From the NCBI RefSeq assembly GCF_024171955.1, contig NZ_JAMTCS010000001.1:620001-684000 (forward strand): a stretch of 64,000 nucleotides of DNA, written 5' to 3'. Both the position numbers and the translations under genes were made by a program. This document shows positions 7,022-15,935 of this stretch, piece by piece. Under the pieces are notes generated by a model. It saw nothing but the letters and a program-made list of their open reading frames with translations, was not told where the DNA came from and ran no database searches. The stretch's first letter is position 1. Every line of letters begins with the position of its first letter. Source of the stretch: Promicromonospora thailandica (GTDB lineage Bacteria > Actinomycetota > Actinomycetes > Actinomycetales > Cellulomonadaceae).

Positions 7022-8011
7022 TCAGGAGACCCGGCCGGCCGGCTTGGGTGCGCCCGGCGCGAGCAGCCCGTGGTCGATGGTCAGCAGATCAGCGTCCAGG
7101 GCCATGGCCGCGTTCTTGCCGGCAGCCGCCGCGGCGACGACGGAGGAGAGCGGGACGGGCGTGGCCGCTGTGTGCGCGGAGTCCCCGGCGGCGTAGACCC
7201 CGCGCATGCTCGTCCGACCGACCGGATCGACCTCGGTGCACCCGGAAGGCAGCAGATCCAGGCCGAGCTGCTCGGCGAACGGCGCACTCTGCACGGGGGC
7301 GGTCCCGACCAGGACACCGCCCACCTGCTCGTCGGCGCCATGGGCGAATGTCACCCTGACGCCCGACCCGTCGCGACGAAGGGCTGTGACCTCGTCCGCC
7401 CGGACCGTGACCCCTGCGGCATCCAGGATCGTCCGGTGGGTCGGGTCGAGCTCGCCACCATTCGTCAGAACGGTGATCCTGCTCGCGACGCGCTCCATGA
7501 GCAGCGCCATCCGTGGCACCTGAGATCCGCTGCCGAGCACGGCCACATGGGTGTCTGCGTACTCGAAGCCGTGGCAGTAGGGGCAGTGCGCGACAAGAGA
7601 GCCGAACAGCTCCTGAAGGCCGGGCGTGGGCGGCAGCTGGTCGCGAAGTCCGGTGGCCAGGAGCAGCGTGCGGCCGGCGACGACTCCCCCGTTGTCCAGG
7701 AACACGACGAAGCCGCTCCCGGGCACCTGGACGATCTCCGTCGCGGTGGCCTCGCGAATCTTGACCGAGTCATACTCAGCCAGCTCGGCCCGGGCCGTGG
7801 CACGGAACTCCGCTGGTGTGGTGCCGTCGCGCGTGACCATGTTGTGGATGGCGTCGGCCGAACCGTTGCGGTACTCACCGGAGTCGAGCAGCAGTGTGCT
7901 GCGGCGCACCCGGCCCAGCGTCAGGGCCGCCTGCAGGCCGGCGGGTCCACCTCCGACCACGATGACGTCGTAAGGATCGATGGCGGCGTCGGGCGAAAGG
8001 TGTTGCGGCAT
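7022..8011 (-). CDS. NAD(P)/FAD-dependent oxidoreductase, thioredoxin reductase-like
   Basis: 329 residues. The FAD loop G-G-G-P-A-G (20-25) follows D-V-I-V-V. A redox-active C-P-Y-C sits at 143-146 in H-C-P-Y-C-H-G-F-E, then the NAD(P) loop G-S-G-S-Q, and near the end G-V-Y-A-A-G-D-S-A-H, the second FAD motif. This is the thioredoxin-reductase-like family that reduces dithiol or disulfide partners; no thioredoxin is next to it. The ATG at 8011 has GAGGAG eight bases upstream and is preferred to an upstream in-frame start. It follows the remnant gene at 8044-8235, and a 39-bp piece of it recurs at 14856-14894. Confidence 0.92.
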   Translation of the reverse strand: MPQHLSPDAAIDPYDVIVVGGGPAGLQAALTLGRVRRSTLLLDSGEYRNGSADAIHNMVTRDGTTPAEFRATARAELAEYDSVKIREATATEIVQVPGSGFVVFLDNGGVVAGRTLLLATGLRDQLPPTPGLQELFGSLVAHCPYCHGFEYADTHVAVLGSGSQVPRMALLMERVASRITVLTNGGELDPTHRTILDAAGVTVRADEVTALRRDGSGVRVTFAHGADEQVGGVLVGTAPVQSAPFAEQLGLDLLPSGCTEVDPVGRTSMRGVYAAGDSAHTAATPVPLSSVVAAAAAGKNAAMALDADLLTIDHGLLAPGAPKPAGRVS

Positions 8012-8043
8012 GGGGAGTTCTCCTCGGGATGGACCTACAGGAA

Positions 8044-8235
8044 TCAACACGGCACCGGATGCCCCTCAAAGAGCTCCAGGCTCGCGGCATCGCTCTCGAC
8101 CATCAGGCTGGCGCGGGCCTCTGCCCCGGCATGGTCCTGCTCCAGCGGGCGTCGGCCGTCATCCGCAGGACGCCTGCGGCCGGCGCCGTCAGCCATGATC
8201 GGGGCAAGGACTGTGTACCGGACGAGGTGCTGCAT
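8044..8235 (-). pseudogene. small leader protein, copy B, fused to a hydrolase remnant
   Basis: 63 residues. The first ~30 (M-Q-H-L-V-R-Y-T-V-L-A) match leader copy C. The rest joins the N-terminus of the hydrolase encoded at 14908-15753 (A-G-A-E-A-R-A-S-L-M-V-E-S-D-A-A against A-G-A-D-A-R-A-R-S-M-V-D-S-D-A-A) directly to that hydrolase's last residues (L-E-L-F-E-G-H-P-V-P-C). About 240 residues of hydrolase have therefore been deleted in frame. The ORF could still be translated; it ends 32 bases before the oxidoreductase ATG. Confidence 0.65.
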
Positions 8236-8582
8236 CCGTTGTTCCTGCACTGATAGACGGCGGCCCGGAACCCGGGCCCCGTCCATCTGAACCTCGACCG
8301 GTCGACGGAATGTCGACGTCGTGTCGACGTCCCGGCATCCAGGATTCTGCGGACATGGGGGCAGGCGTACGGGCACGGCTGCCCCGAAGAGCTCAGTTCC
8401 TGCCTCATAGGGCATCGAGCAACCGGACGAAGCAGTCGTTCGGCCAGCGTTCGCCGGGCGTTGTCCGTCAGGTCGCCCTTGTCCGAGAGACTCCACGTCC
8501 CTCGCGCCTCTGCCGGACCTGTCCCTCGCCTGCGACGGGTACGCCGCCGTCGAGCGCGATCGCCAGGAATCGCAGGAGGATC
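8236..8582. other. shared upstream region of leader copy B and giant protein 1
   Basis: No gene. It contains a hairpin (GGCCCGG-AAC-CCGGGCC, 8262-8278), the phased GTCGAC array, and the ribosome site AGGAGG (8574-8579) of the plus-strand giant. About 8140-8340 aligns closely with 15815-16015, upstream of leader copy C. Confidence 0.6.
8294..8329. promoter_or_regulatory. SARP-box-like phased repeat 2
   Basis: Three perfect GTCGAC units start at 8301, 8312 and 8323, exactly 11 bp apart, next to a TCGACCGGTCGA palindrome (8294-8305). SARP proteins bind heptameric direct repeats with this period. The array lies between the minus-strand leader B/oxidoreductase operon and the plus-strand giant, so it could serve either. 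A near-identical array is found at 15975-16002. Confidence 0.55.
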
Positions 8583-11500
8583 ATGTCCGCTACCGGTGCC
8601 GCTCTCACGAACTGGTCGAACGATGGCAGGGTCGACGCCCGGCGATGCCAGCCGGGCGCGCGGTTGGACGACGAACTCTGGCGCACGTCGCGTCACAGCC
8701 TTCACGCGTGCGTCCAGGCGAAGGCGCTCGGTCTCGTCGTGCGGAACGGCGTGGTGCTGATCGACGAGGCGACGCCGCTCGCGGTGCCGAGCCGCGTGGG
8801 GTCCCCGCCGGTGCAGGAAGAGAGCCGACAGCCACGAGCACCCTGGTACGTGGAGCACGGGATGCTCGGTGAGCTGACGGTGGCGGGCCTCTTGAGATGG
8901 ACCTCTGAGGAGGCGGCCCTGGCAGCTCGTGCCGCTGTCGCAGGGTTCGACGGCGAGTTCGCCGATCTGGCCGTCGCGGACCTTGTCGAGGCCAAGATCG
9001 CGGCCCTGCTCGCGAGCAACGAACCGGCGGTCTGGGATCGCCGGCTGGAGCGCGGCGAGATGCATGTCACCGGCGAGCACCTGGTGTGGATCAGGCCGGA
9101 GCTGGTCGAGCCACGTCCGGCGGAAGAGGTGGACGTCACGGCTCTGCGCAGGTACGACGTGCGATTCGCGACCACGACGTCCGCCTTGGAGTCCAGCCGA
9201 ACGGTGTCGTCCGGGCTCGATGCGCTCTTCTTCACGGCGTTCAACCTCGCGTCGGGGGCCGCGTCCGCCCAGGGTGTCGGGGTGCCGCTGCTCGCTGCCG
9301 ATGGGTCTGCCTCGAGCTCGCGGACGGCCACGACCACCGTGATCACCGGGAGGAAGCTCTTCGTCGAGAGGTCCTCGCGGTTCCTCAGCGGTGTGCGATT
9401 CCGGGTGTTCGTCGACGGCATCGAGCTCAGCGGCACGCCAGGGGCGGTTGCTCGCGGCGTGGCAGTGGACCTGCCGGCGATCTTCTCCTCGGCCGCCGAA
9501 CCGCGGGCGGTGCTGACGTCGCCGACACAGGTCGTGACGGGCCAAGACACCTTTGCCCGGCCGCTCTCCGGCGACGAGGTGCTCCATGCCGTCGACCTGA
9601 CACCGGTCGTGGCCCAGGAACAGGCACGCCTGCGACGCGCTGGGTTGGGCCCCGAGCTGACTCGATCGATCGTGGCCCAGGTCCAGGACGTGCTCAACGA
9701 GCGCAACGCGCGTAACAACAGCAGGTGGTGGCTGACGACCGGCAGCGTCTCACGTGGGATTACTGCGGGCGCGGACACACCTCTTCTGCGGCGCCTCACC
9801 TCCCGGTTCAGCGGCCATTTCCGGGTCGTCGCGACGCTGGAGAGCATCCAGCGCCTGGGCACGACCGATGCGGTGCCGATGCGCACCGACCTCGGCGGAG
9901 CGCGCGCCGTGGCGCTCGGCGAGGGAGGGTCGAGCGCGGCGGCGATGACAGTGGCGCTGAACACCACGGGACTGACCGGCTCTCTCCCGGATCCCAGCAC
10001 CGTTGCGATACGCACGAGCGGGGTCGCGCCTCTGCTCGGGGTGACGGTGAGCCGGAGCCGGGAGTGGAGCCACCGCTTGACGTCGCAGCCCGCGACCCAC
10101 TCAGTGCTCAACGCGACCGCACCGCAGGCACGCTACCGGTCCGTGCTCGCCATCAAGGTGATCTGGGAGTCCAGCAGCATCGCGGCGCTGACGCGCAGGC
10201 CGTCGGTGACCACCCGGACCAACGGCGACATCGGCGTCCCTGAGCTCGGTACGCACGGTGCTGCCGCCTTCGAGGAGCGCCTGCTCGGTCCGCGTGCCGG
10301 CAAGGACACGCCGCCCACCGGCGCTGCCGTCGTCGTGCCGACGGAGGCAGCGGGCTCGGCCGGCCCGCACCTGCAGGTGCTGCCGCAGGAGACCGAGACG
10401 CTGCGCCACACCGTCTCGGTCCGGCCCGCCACACTGCATCCGGACTACCGCCCTCGACGTGGTCGGCGCGAACCGCTGGCGCTCGCCAGCCGGATGGGTC
10501 TGGGCTTCGCCGTGGGCAGCTCTCTTCCCGGCTCCGAGCTGGTGGCAGAGCACTTCCGCACCCGGCTGGAGCAGCTGGTCACCGAGCGCGGCATCCGCGG
10601 GGTCGACTGGGCTGCCGTGCACCGGGACCTCCTCGTGAACTTCGGTACGCCACGGCTCGAGGGCGACATGAACGGCGTGCTGGCCGGGATCAAGCACACC
10701 CTCCGGGTCGGTGACCGTCAGGTGAGTCTGTTCGTGCGCCTGCATCTGACGGACACGGTCGACGTGACCGACTACCCCGGCGTGATCAACACGCGTGCCG
10801 CGGTCGGCGAGTCCGTGGTGGGCGGAGTCTCGAAGCAGTGGACGGCGCAGGGCACGGTGGGTGGCGCGCTGCGCGTGACCGTCCCGTGGGTGCGGGTCCA
10901 GGCGGGAGCCGTTCGGATGATCGGCCGGTTCTTCCGCGGTCACGGCGACCACTTCGGCGTGGGCACCGAGACGTACCGCCGTGTGGAGAGCATCGGCCGG
11001 GAGGACGAGCACACCATCGACGCCGTCTACGAGTCGTCCGTGCACGTGGTCGATGACCGGAGGCTCCGTCCCGAGCGATGGTGGACGCTCGACCCGACCA
11101 ATGTCGTCGCCAAGATCGTGGTGCCGGGACAGCACGTCCCCGCAGAACCGGTGCGCGCGGACGTGGCACTCCGTACTGGTCTACTGACCCAAGCCACCAG
11201 GGCATGGCCAGAGGGCCACCGGCTCGACCTGACGGCCGGCACCGCGGGTCTCTTTCCCGTGTTCCTGACGCTCCCGGTGCTGGCGCGGACCACGGCCGGC
11301 CTGTACGCCAGGTTGCACGGTCTCCCTCCGGCCTGGGCGCAGAGCGAGGTCTGCTGGCCCACCGAGATCCTCGACCTCGCGGACCCTACCTGGCACGCGG
11401 CGCGGCTGGGCATGCTCGCCGGCGAGCGGGGCTTCACCGCGGAGCTGCCGGACCGCGACGGGTGGCGGACGACGGTCACGGTCAGGTTGCGCGCGTACGC

Positions 11501-13922
11501 CCCACGGGAACTCGCGACCACCGGCGAGACGGAGATCGAGCAGTACTCGAAGACGACCCAACACCATGCCCGCGAGCGAGAGCACGGTCACGCGGTCGGC
11601 GTGCAGGTAGCCCTGGGCCCGCAGGTTCGACTCGGTTCCGACGCGCCTCAGGACATCGAGTCGGTCGGCGACGACGACTTCGGACGCGACACAGTCACCT
11701 CGCGCCAGGGACCTGGCGGCAGGGCGGCCCTGCTCGCGCACGGCGGGGCGGAGCAGTCCTGGACGCGTACCGCGAACCAGAAGACAGGATTTCTCGACAT
11801 CACCCGTGCCACGTACTCGGGCCCCAAGACGGCCCTGCGGGTCGACCCCGTTTACCAGGTGACCGTCACCCGGGCCCGGGGTGAGCGGCCCGACGTGGAG
11901 CACGCCCGCCGGTACCTGAGATTCGACGGCGCACTCGACCTGCTCGCACCCCCGCGCCGAGCCGAGGACCTCCTTCCTCCGACCCGGCGGGCCGGTGCCC
12001 CGGCCTCGCGCGACATGCCGCGGACCTATATCGGCCCCGGGCTCCCACGGGCCTCGGCACACGCCGAGCAGCTCATGGCCGACGGTGTGCTGGACGCCGT
12101 GGAACGCCACCTGATCCGGCACGGCGCACTGCGGTCACGCCCGGACGAGCGCGCCGGCGTCGCCGATCCCTTGCGCCGTTCCCTGGAGGCCGTGTTCCGC
12201 TCCGACGCGTTGCTCGCTCAGATGCCGGCTCTGCTCAGCTCGGGCGTCTGGGTGTGGCTCCCGGTCAAGGGGTTCGCCGGGGCGGCGTACTACCTGTGGG
12301 TTCGGGTCACGGTGGCGCGGATGGACCCGGCACACGGCCAGCGGCCCCGTCCGGAGGTCAAGCTCACCCTGCGCGGCGAGCGGCTCCACGAGACCGAGGA
12401 CGGAAGGTCGAGCAGGGTCACCGTGCTCGGCGGCGCCGCCGTTGTCGCGCGTGGCGGCACACGATCGGCGGAGTCCCACGAGCACGGGCACGGTGGCGCG
12501 GAGCTGCGAGCGGGCAGGCTCTTCAGCCGGGAGAGCGCCGTCAGCAACTCGACCAAGACCGTCGACATCTATCGGCTTGGCACCAAGGACGAGCACGGGT
12601 CGCACGAGTTCGAGCACAACGTGAGCTTCCGGGTGGAGACCGCCATGTCGTACGACCCGCCCGAGATCGTCAGGGTAGTGGCGGACGCCATCGGCACGGT
12701 CACCCGTGGCGCGCGACAGCTGACGCACCGGATCGCCGACGTCGCGACACGACCGACGGGACTCCTGGGCGATCCCGCCGCTGCCGTGCTCGCCGGCTCG
12801 TCCGCACGGCCGACGCTGCGGTCAGAGCGCACCTGGTGGCTCTGGCGGGAGGTCGAGCACGTCGAGGGCCGGACCAGGTTGCTCGTCCCCCACCACATGA
12901 CGGCAGCGGACGCGGTGCCTGAGCAGGGGGCCGCGTCCGTCGCACCGTTCCGACGCACCTTCGGACAGGACCCGCGCTGGGAGCCGGTCGACCTGCGGCC
13001 GCACGGCCTGCCGCCGGCATTCCTGGAGAACTTCCACCCCGGAGACGTCAACGCCGAAGCCATCAACCGCTGGACGTGGCTGGCGGCCGTGCGTACGGTA
13101 CGGCCGCCAGACCTCACCGATCACGCGGTCGACGAACGTGCGGGAATCGATGTCCCCGCACGCGCCGGGCTCAGCCACGCGCACGACATGGCCTACCTGC
13201 ACGACACCAGTCACGGCGCGGTGCGGCCACGCATCGTCGAGCTCCTGAGCCGGGAGTACGAGGTGCATGTCGGCACCGAGGTCGTCAAGGTCGGCTTCGA
13301 GCTGCGGGCGGCGCGAGAGTTCCGTCCGGAACAGGAGATCCGGAACAAGACGCGCCGGTACCAGCAGGTCGACACCGCGACGGAGTCCGCGCGGAGCACA
13401 TCCTCCGGCTGGTTCGTCAGCCTGGGACCGGAAGGCGGAGGAGGAGGCGCGGACCAGGCGTTCATCGGACGGCTACCTTACGAGCGAAAGGTGGCCACCG
13501 GTGAGAAACGGACCGCCGGTGACTCAGCAACGCACGAGACCAACCAGGAGGGCACCCGCCAGCTGCGGTACTTCGCCTTCGACGTCACGCTGGTCGCACA
13601 AGTCGCGACGTCACCTCGACGCGCCCTTCGGGTCGACGTCACCGATGGACTGGTCGGCGCCCTGCCGGTGGAGAACGGTCGGCTCGTCGGAGACCTGGAG
13701 GACTCCCTCGGATGGCTGCTGCGGCCCCAGGACGAGGTCCGGGCTACCGTCGACGCAGGCGCTCGACCGATCATCTGGCAAGCCAGCAGCCACAGCGACG
13801 GGCAGGCATGCGTCTCGGTGGCCACGGTCACGCTCGTTCCGCCGACACGCTCCGGCTACTGCTCGTCCGCAGATCGTTCGATGTCGCCCTCGGCCCGCCA
13901 GATCCAGTTCCACCGGTGGTAG
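8583..13922 (+). CDS. giant beta-rich protein 1 with DUF397-like ends (unknown function)
   Basis: 1779 residues from an ATG behind AGGAGG. Near the N-terminus comes L-W-R-T-S-R-H-S-L-H-A-C-V-Q, a DUF397-like signature. The body is a run of about six long beta-rich units of roughly 200-280 residues, each with paired strands of alternating hydrophobics and a polar S/T/R/E-rich turn (for example S-R-E-S-A-V-S-N-S-T-K-T-V-D-I-Y-R; E-Q-S-W-T-R-T-A-N-Q-K-T; T-G-E-K-R-T-A-G-D-S-A-T). I recognise no catalytic motif, membrane span or signal peptide. Near the C-terminus W-Q-A-S-S-H-S-D-G-Q-A-C-V-S-V is a second DUF397-like signature. About 30 further residues then read antisense into the acetyltransferase gene, suggesting the original stop was lost. 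It is probably a substrate or structural partner of the ESX system (inference). Confidence 0.8.
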   Translation: MSATGAALTNWSNDGRVDARRCQPGARLDDELWRTSRHSLHACVQAKALGLVVRNGVVLIDEATPLAVPSRVGSPPVQEESRQPRAPWYVEHGMLGELTVAGLLRWTSEEAALAARAAVAGFDGEFADLAVADLVEAKIAALLASNEPAVWDRRLERGEMHVTGEHLVWIRPELVEPRPAEEVDVTALRRYDVRFATTTSALESSRTVSSGLDALFFTAFNLASGAASAQGVGVPLLAADGSASSSRTATTTVITGRKLFVERSSRFLSGVRFRVFVDGIELSGTPGAVARGVAVDLPAIFSSAAEPRAVLTSPTQVVTGQDTFARPLSGDEVLHAVDLTPVVAQEQARLRRAGLGPELTRSIVAQVQDVLNERNARNNSRWWLTTGSVSRGITAGADTPLLRRLTSRFSGHFRVVATLESIQRLGTTDAVPMRTDLGGARAVALGEGGSSAAAMTVALNTTGLTGSLPDPSTVAIRTSGVAPLLGVTVSRSREWSHRLTSQPATHSVLNATAPQARYRSVLAIKVIWESSSIAALTRRPSVTTRTNGDIGVPELGTHGAAAFEERLLGPRAGKDTPPTGAAVVVPTEAAGSAGPHLQVLPQETETLRHTVSVRPATLHPDYRPRRGRREPLALASRMGLGFAVGSSLPGSELVAEHFRTRLEQLVTERGIRGVDWAAVHRDLLVNFGTPRLEGDMNGVLAGIKHTLRVGDRQVSLFVRLHLTDTVDVTDYPGVINTRAAVGESVVGGVSKQWTAQGTVGGALRVTVPWVRVQAGAVRMIGRFFRGHGDHFGVGTETYRRVESIGREDEHTIDAVYESSVHVVDDRRLRPERWWTLDPTNVVAKIVVPGQHVPAEPVRADVALRTGLLTQATRAWPEGHRLDLTAGTAGLFPVFLTLPVLARTTAGLYARLHGLPPAWAQSEVCWPTEILDLADPTWHAARLGMLAGERGFTAELPDRDGWRTTVTVRLRAYAPRELATTGETEIEQYSKTTQHHAREREHGHAVGVQVALGPQVRLGSDAPQDIESVGDDDFGRDTVTSRQGPGGRAALLAHGGAEQSWTRTANQKTGFLDITRATYSGPKTALRVDPVYQVTVTRARGERPDVEHARRYLRFDGALDLLAPPRRAEDLLPPTRRAGAPASRDMPRTYIGPGLPRASAHAEQLMADGVLDAVERHLIRHGALRSRPDERAGVADPLRRSLEAVFRSDALLAQMPALLSSGVWVWLPVKGFAGAAYYLWVRVTVARMDPAHGQRPRPEVKLTLRGERLHETEDGRSSRVTVLGGAAVVARGGTRSAESHEHGHGGAELRAGRLFSRESAVSNSTKTVDIYRLGTKDEHGSHEFEHNVSFRVETAMSYDPPEIVRVVADAIGTVTRGARQLTHRIADVATRPTGLLGDPAAAVLAGSSARPTLRSERTWWLWREVEHVEGRTRLLVPHHMTAADAVPEQGAASVAPFRRTFGQDPRWEPVDLRPHGLPPAFLENFHPGDVNAEAINRWTWLAAVRTVRPPDLTDHAVDERAGIDVPARAGLSHAHDMAYLHDTSHGAVRPRIVELLSREYEVHVGTEVVKVGFELRAAREFRPEQEIRNKTRRYQQVDTATESARSTSSGWFVSLGPEGGGGGADQAFIGRLPYERKVATGEKRTAGDSATHETNQEGTRQLRYFAFDVTLVAQVATSPRRALRVDVTDGLVGALPVENGRLVGDLEDSLGWLLRPQDEVRATVDAGARPIIWQASSHSDGQACVSVATVTLVPPTRSGYCSSADRSMSPSARQIQFHRW

Positions 13923-14506
13923 AGCACCTGGAGGCCCGCGCGAAGCTGGTTGTCGAGGGACGGGTTGGACCGGCCGGGCTCCGGCAGGGCCGCCTCGCCG
14001 ATTGCCCACGTGGCGCCCGCCTCGCGTGCAGCCCGCAGCCGAGCGGCGATGAGCGCGGACTGCGCACCCCGGCCGCGATGCGCCTGCAGTGTGGCACCCG
14101 AGTTGAGCGAGGCGACCGTGCCGTACACGTACAGGCTCGCCCCGGCGACCATGTGGTTTCCGTCCCAGGCGGCGAAAGGCGTGGCGGCGGGGTTGTGGAA
14201 GCTCTGGGCGAGCATCGCCACAAGGTGCTCGTTGTCCATCCCGAACTGACCGGTGACCAAAGCGGCCCACTCCACCGCCTCGCCTTCGGTAACGGGCCCG
14301 ACCCGCAGATCGGTGAGGGCTGTGGTCCGGGTCTCCTCAATCGGCGCGCCCAGCTTCGCCCACGAGCTGCCCTCCTCGAGGCCGTGGGCGGCCGAGATGT
14401 CGTCCCAGTCGGCGGGCAGTACCGACGGCGCGATCTGGAGCACCGCCATGGGCGCTCCCCGGTCCCGGTAGAAGGCCAGCACCCGGTCGATCAGGTCGTA
14501 CGTCAC
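13856..14506 (-). CDS. GNAT family N-acetyltransferase, N-terminally truncated
   Basis: 216 residues from a GTG. The C-terminal half has the acetyl-CoA pattern of GNAT enzymes: G-A-T-L-Q-A-H-R-G-R-G-A-Q-S-A-L-I-A at 138-154, followed by a helix. The frame is open only five codons before the GTG (S-R-L-A-E-P), in sequence that still looks in-family, before a TGA. The real N-terminus has probably been removed by a rearrangement. Its 3' end overlaps the tail of giant protein 1 by 67 bases, tail to tail. Activity is uncertain. Confidence 0.75.
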   Translation of the reverse strand: MTYDLIDRVLAFYRDRGAPMAVLQIAPSVLPADWDDISAAHGLEEGSSWAKLGAPIEETRTTALTDLRVGPVTEGEAVEWAALVTGQFGMDNEHLVAMLAQSFHNPAATPFAAWDGNHMVAGASLYVYGTVASLNSGATLQAHRGRGAQSALIAARLRAAREAGATWAIGEAALPEPGRSNPSLDNQLRAGLQVLYHRWNWIWRAEGDIERSADEQ

Positions 14507-14907
14507 CGGCTCGGCTAGCCGCGAGTTCGATCAGTGGTGGATGGCGAGTGACGCCGACCGACAGGCACACGGGCACGAACATCTCCGCCATGCCGTTGTC
14601 GGAGACATGAGCTTCGCGTTCGAGACGTTCGCAGCGGCGGACGATCCGGAGCAGGTGCTCGGCGTCCACACCCCCGAGGCCGGCTCTGCGTCGGAGCGCG
14701 CGGTCGTCGAGCTGGCGGCACTGGCGGTGCCCTCTGTCGTGAGAGGAGCACGCACGCAGAGCCTCCGCATCGCGTGACCGGAACGGTGCAGCCTCACCGG
14801 GCTCCCGTGGTCCCGACGGCAGGCTGGGGGGTCGCCGGGCGGCGACGCGCTCCAGCGGCAGCTGGTCACGAGGTCCGGTGGCCAGGAGCAGCGTCCTGCG
14901 GCGGGGG
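14507..14907. other. rearranged intergenic stretch with gene fragments
   Basis: No intact gene. It contains a 39-bp piece of the FAD oxidoreductase (14856-14894) immediately after the hydrolase stop. Short frames near 14540-14780 on both strands show no domain. The stretch looks like the scar of a deleted oxidoreductase copy joined to the truncated acetyltransferase. Confidence 0.5.
14856..14894 (-). repeat. fragment of the FAD oxidoreductase gene
   Basis: 37 of 39 bases are identical to 7631-7669, inside the oxidoreductase. On the minus strand it still encodes R-T-L-L-L-A-T-G-x-R-D-Q-L-P. It lies just downstream of the hydrolase, the position the oxidoreductase holds in the other copy of the operon. 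Confidence 0.8.
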
Positions 14908-15753
14908 TCAGCACGGCACCGGGTGCCCGGCGAAGAGCTCCAGGTACCGGGAGTGGACCTTTTCGGTGTGGTCTCCCAGCGCCGCCGGGGTGAGGATGTC
15001 GTGCCCGAGCTTCGCCGCCGCGGGGATCAGGTAGCTGCTGAACGCGGCACCGGCCGCCGCCGCGATCGCGGCGGGCACCGCGAGAGCCGTCTCCGGATGC
15101 ACGGCGTCGTCCGCCTCCGAGAGCGCGGCGGCCACCCGGGTCAGCCGGGTGCCCTCCGGCACCCTGCGGATCGCAGCCGCGATGCTCAGGTACTGCGCCA
15201 GCGCCGTGTACGAGTAGCCCCGGTCCGTGACCCGGTCGGGCAGCAGACCAGGTCGGTACAAGATCCGCAGCGCCGCCGCGACCGGACGCGCGGCCTTGCG
15301 GGGGTGGGGGTCGTAGAAGGGAGCGATGACCAGCAGGCGCCGGACCTGGAGCGTGGGCCTCGTCGCCAGCCAGCTCGCCAGCACCGCGCCGGCAGATATC
15401 CCGACGACACCGACCTCCGTTCCCAGGCTCGAGGCAACGGCCCACGCCGCCAGGGCGTGGCCGCGCAGGCCGGCAGCGGTGACCCCGGCGTGCGCGTCCT
15501 GCTGGACCAACCCGTGCAGGGGCGCCCTCGGCGCGAGGACGTTGTATCCCTGCGCGTAGAAGCGTTCGCCCAGCGCCGCGAACTGCGCCGGCGTGTGCGT
15601 GTAACCGTGGAACATGAGAACGGCTTTCGGTCGTCGCGTCCCGTGCGACCACACCTGAGTGCCCGCACCGGGCAGAACAGCGGGATTCGCGGCATCGCTG
15701 TCGACCATCGACCTGGCGCGGGCGTCTGCCCCGGCATAGTCCAGAGGGTTCAA
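14908..15753 (-). CDS. alpha/beta hydrolase (serine hydrolase)
   Basis: 281 residues from a TTG whose first two bases form the end of the leader C stop region (TTGA overlap); a GTG at 15795 is also in frame but would overlap leader C by 46 bases. The oxyanion loop F-H-G-Y is at 49-52, the nucleophile in G-I-S-A-G is S120, the acid is D216 in E-A-D-D-A-V, and the histidine is H251 in L-G-H-D-I-L. Carboxylesterase- or lipase-like; there is no signal peptide, so it is cytoplasmic. Its last residues, L-E-L-F-A-G-H-P-V-P-C, reappear in the remnant at 8044-8235. Substrate unknown. Confidence 0.85.
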   Translation of the reverse strand: MNPLDYAGADARARSMVDSDAANPAVLPGAGTQVWSHGTRRPKAVLMFHGYTHTPAQFAALGERFYAQGYNVLAPRAPLHGLVQQDAHAGVTAAGLRGHALAAWAVASSLGTEVGVVGISAGAVLASWLATRPTLQVRRLLVIAPFYDPHPRKAARPVAAALRILYRPGLLPDRVTDRGYSYTALAQYLSIAAAIRRVPEGTRLTRVAAALSEADDAVHPETALAVPAAIAAAAGAAFSSYLIPAAAKLGHDILTPAALGDHTEKVHSRYLELFAGHPVPC

Positions 15754-15908
15754 CGTCGCTCGTCCGCGGTCGCGCGGTGGGTGTCGAACCGGCACCCGAC
15801 GGGCGGTCCCTCCGGTGGGCGTCGGCCGCCGTCATCCACAGGGCGCCTGCCGCCGGCACGGTCGGCCATCACTGACGCAAGGACTGTGTACTGGACGAGG
15901 TGCTGCAT
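15750..15908 (-). CDS. small leader protein, copy C (unknown family)
   Basis: 52 residues, M-Q-H-L-V-Q-Y-T-V-L-A-S..., with CAGGAGCAACAG immediately before the ATG. It matches copy B over the first ~30 residues and copy A to the end (G-P-P-V-G-C-R-F-D against D-S-P-I-G-C-H-Y-D). Its TGA overlaps the hydrolase TTG. Upstream lie the same hairpin and the same phased repeats as for copy B. The family is not one I recognise. Confidence 0.55.
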   Translation of the reverse strand: MQHLVQYTVLASVMADRAGGRRPVDDGGRRPPEGPPVGCRFDTHRATADERR

Positions 15909-15935
15909 CTGTTGCTCCTGGACTGATGGACGGAC

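Noticed and set aside
6677..8290. 537-codon plus-strand frame over the oxidoreductase
   Set aside because: The minus strand encodes a complete FAD/NAD(P) enzyme with a ribosome site; the plus frame has no motif.
14337..14777. Small proteins on either strand upstream of the truncated acetyltransferase
   Set aside because: The region contains rearrangement fragments; the frames lack ribosome sites and family similarity.
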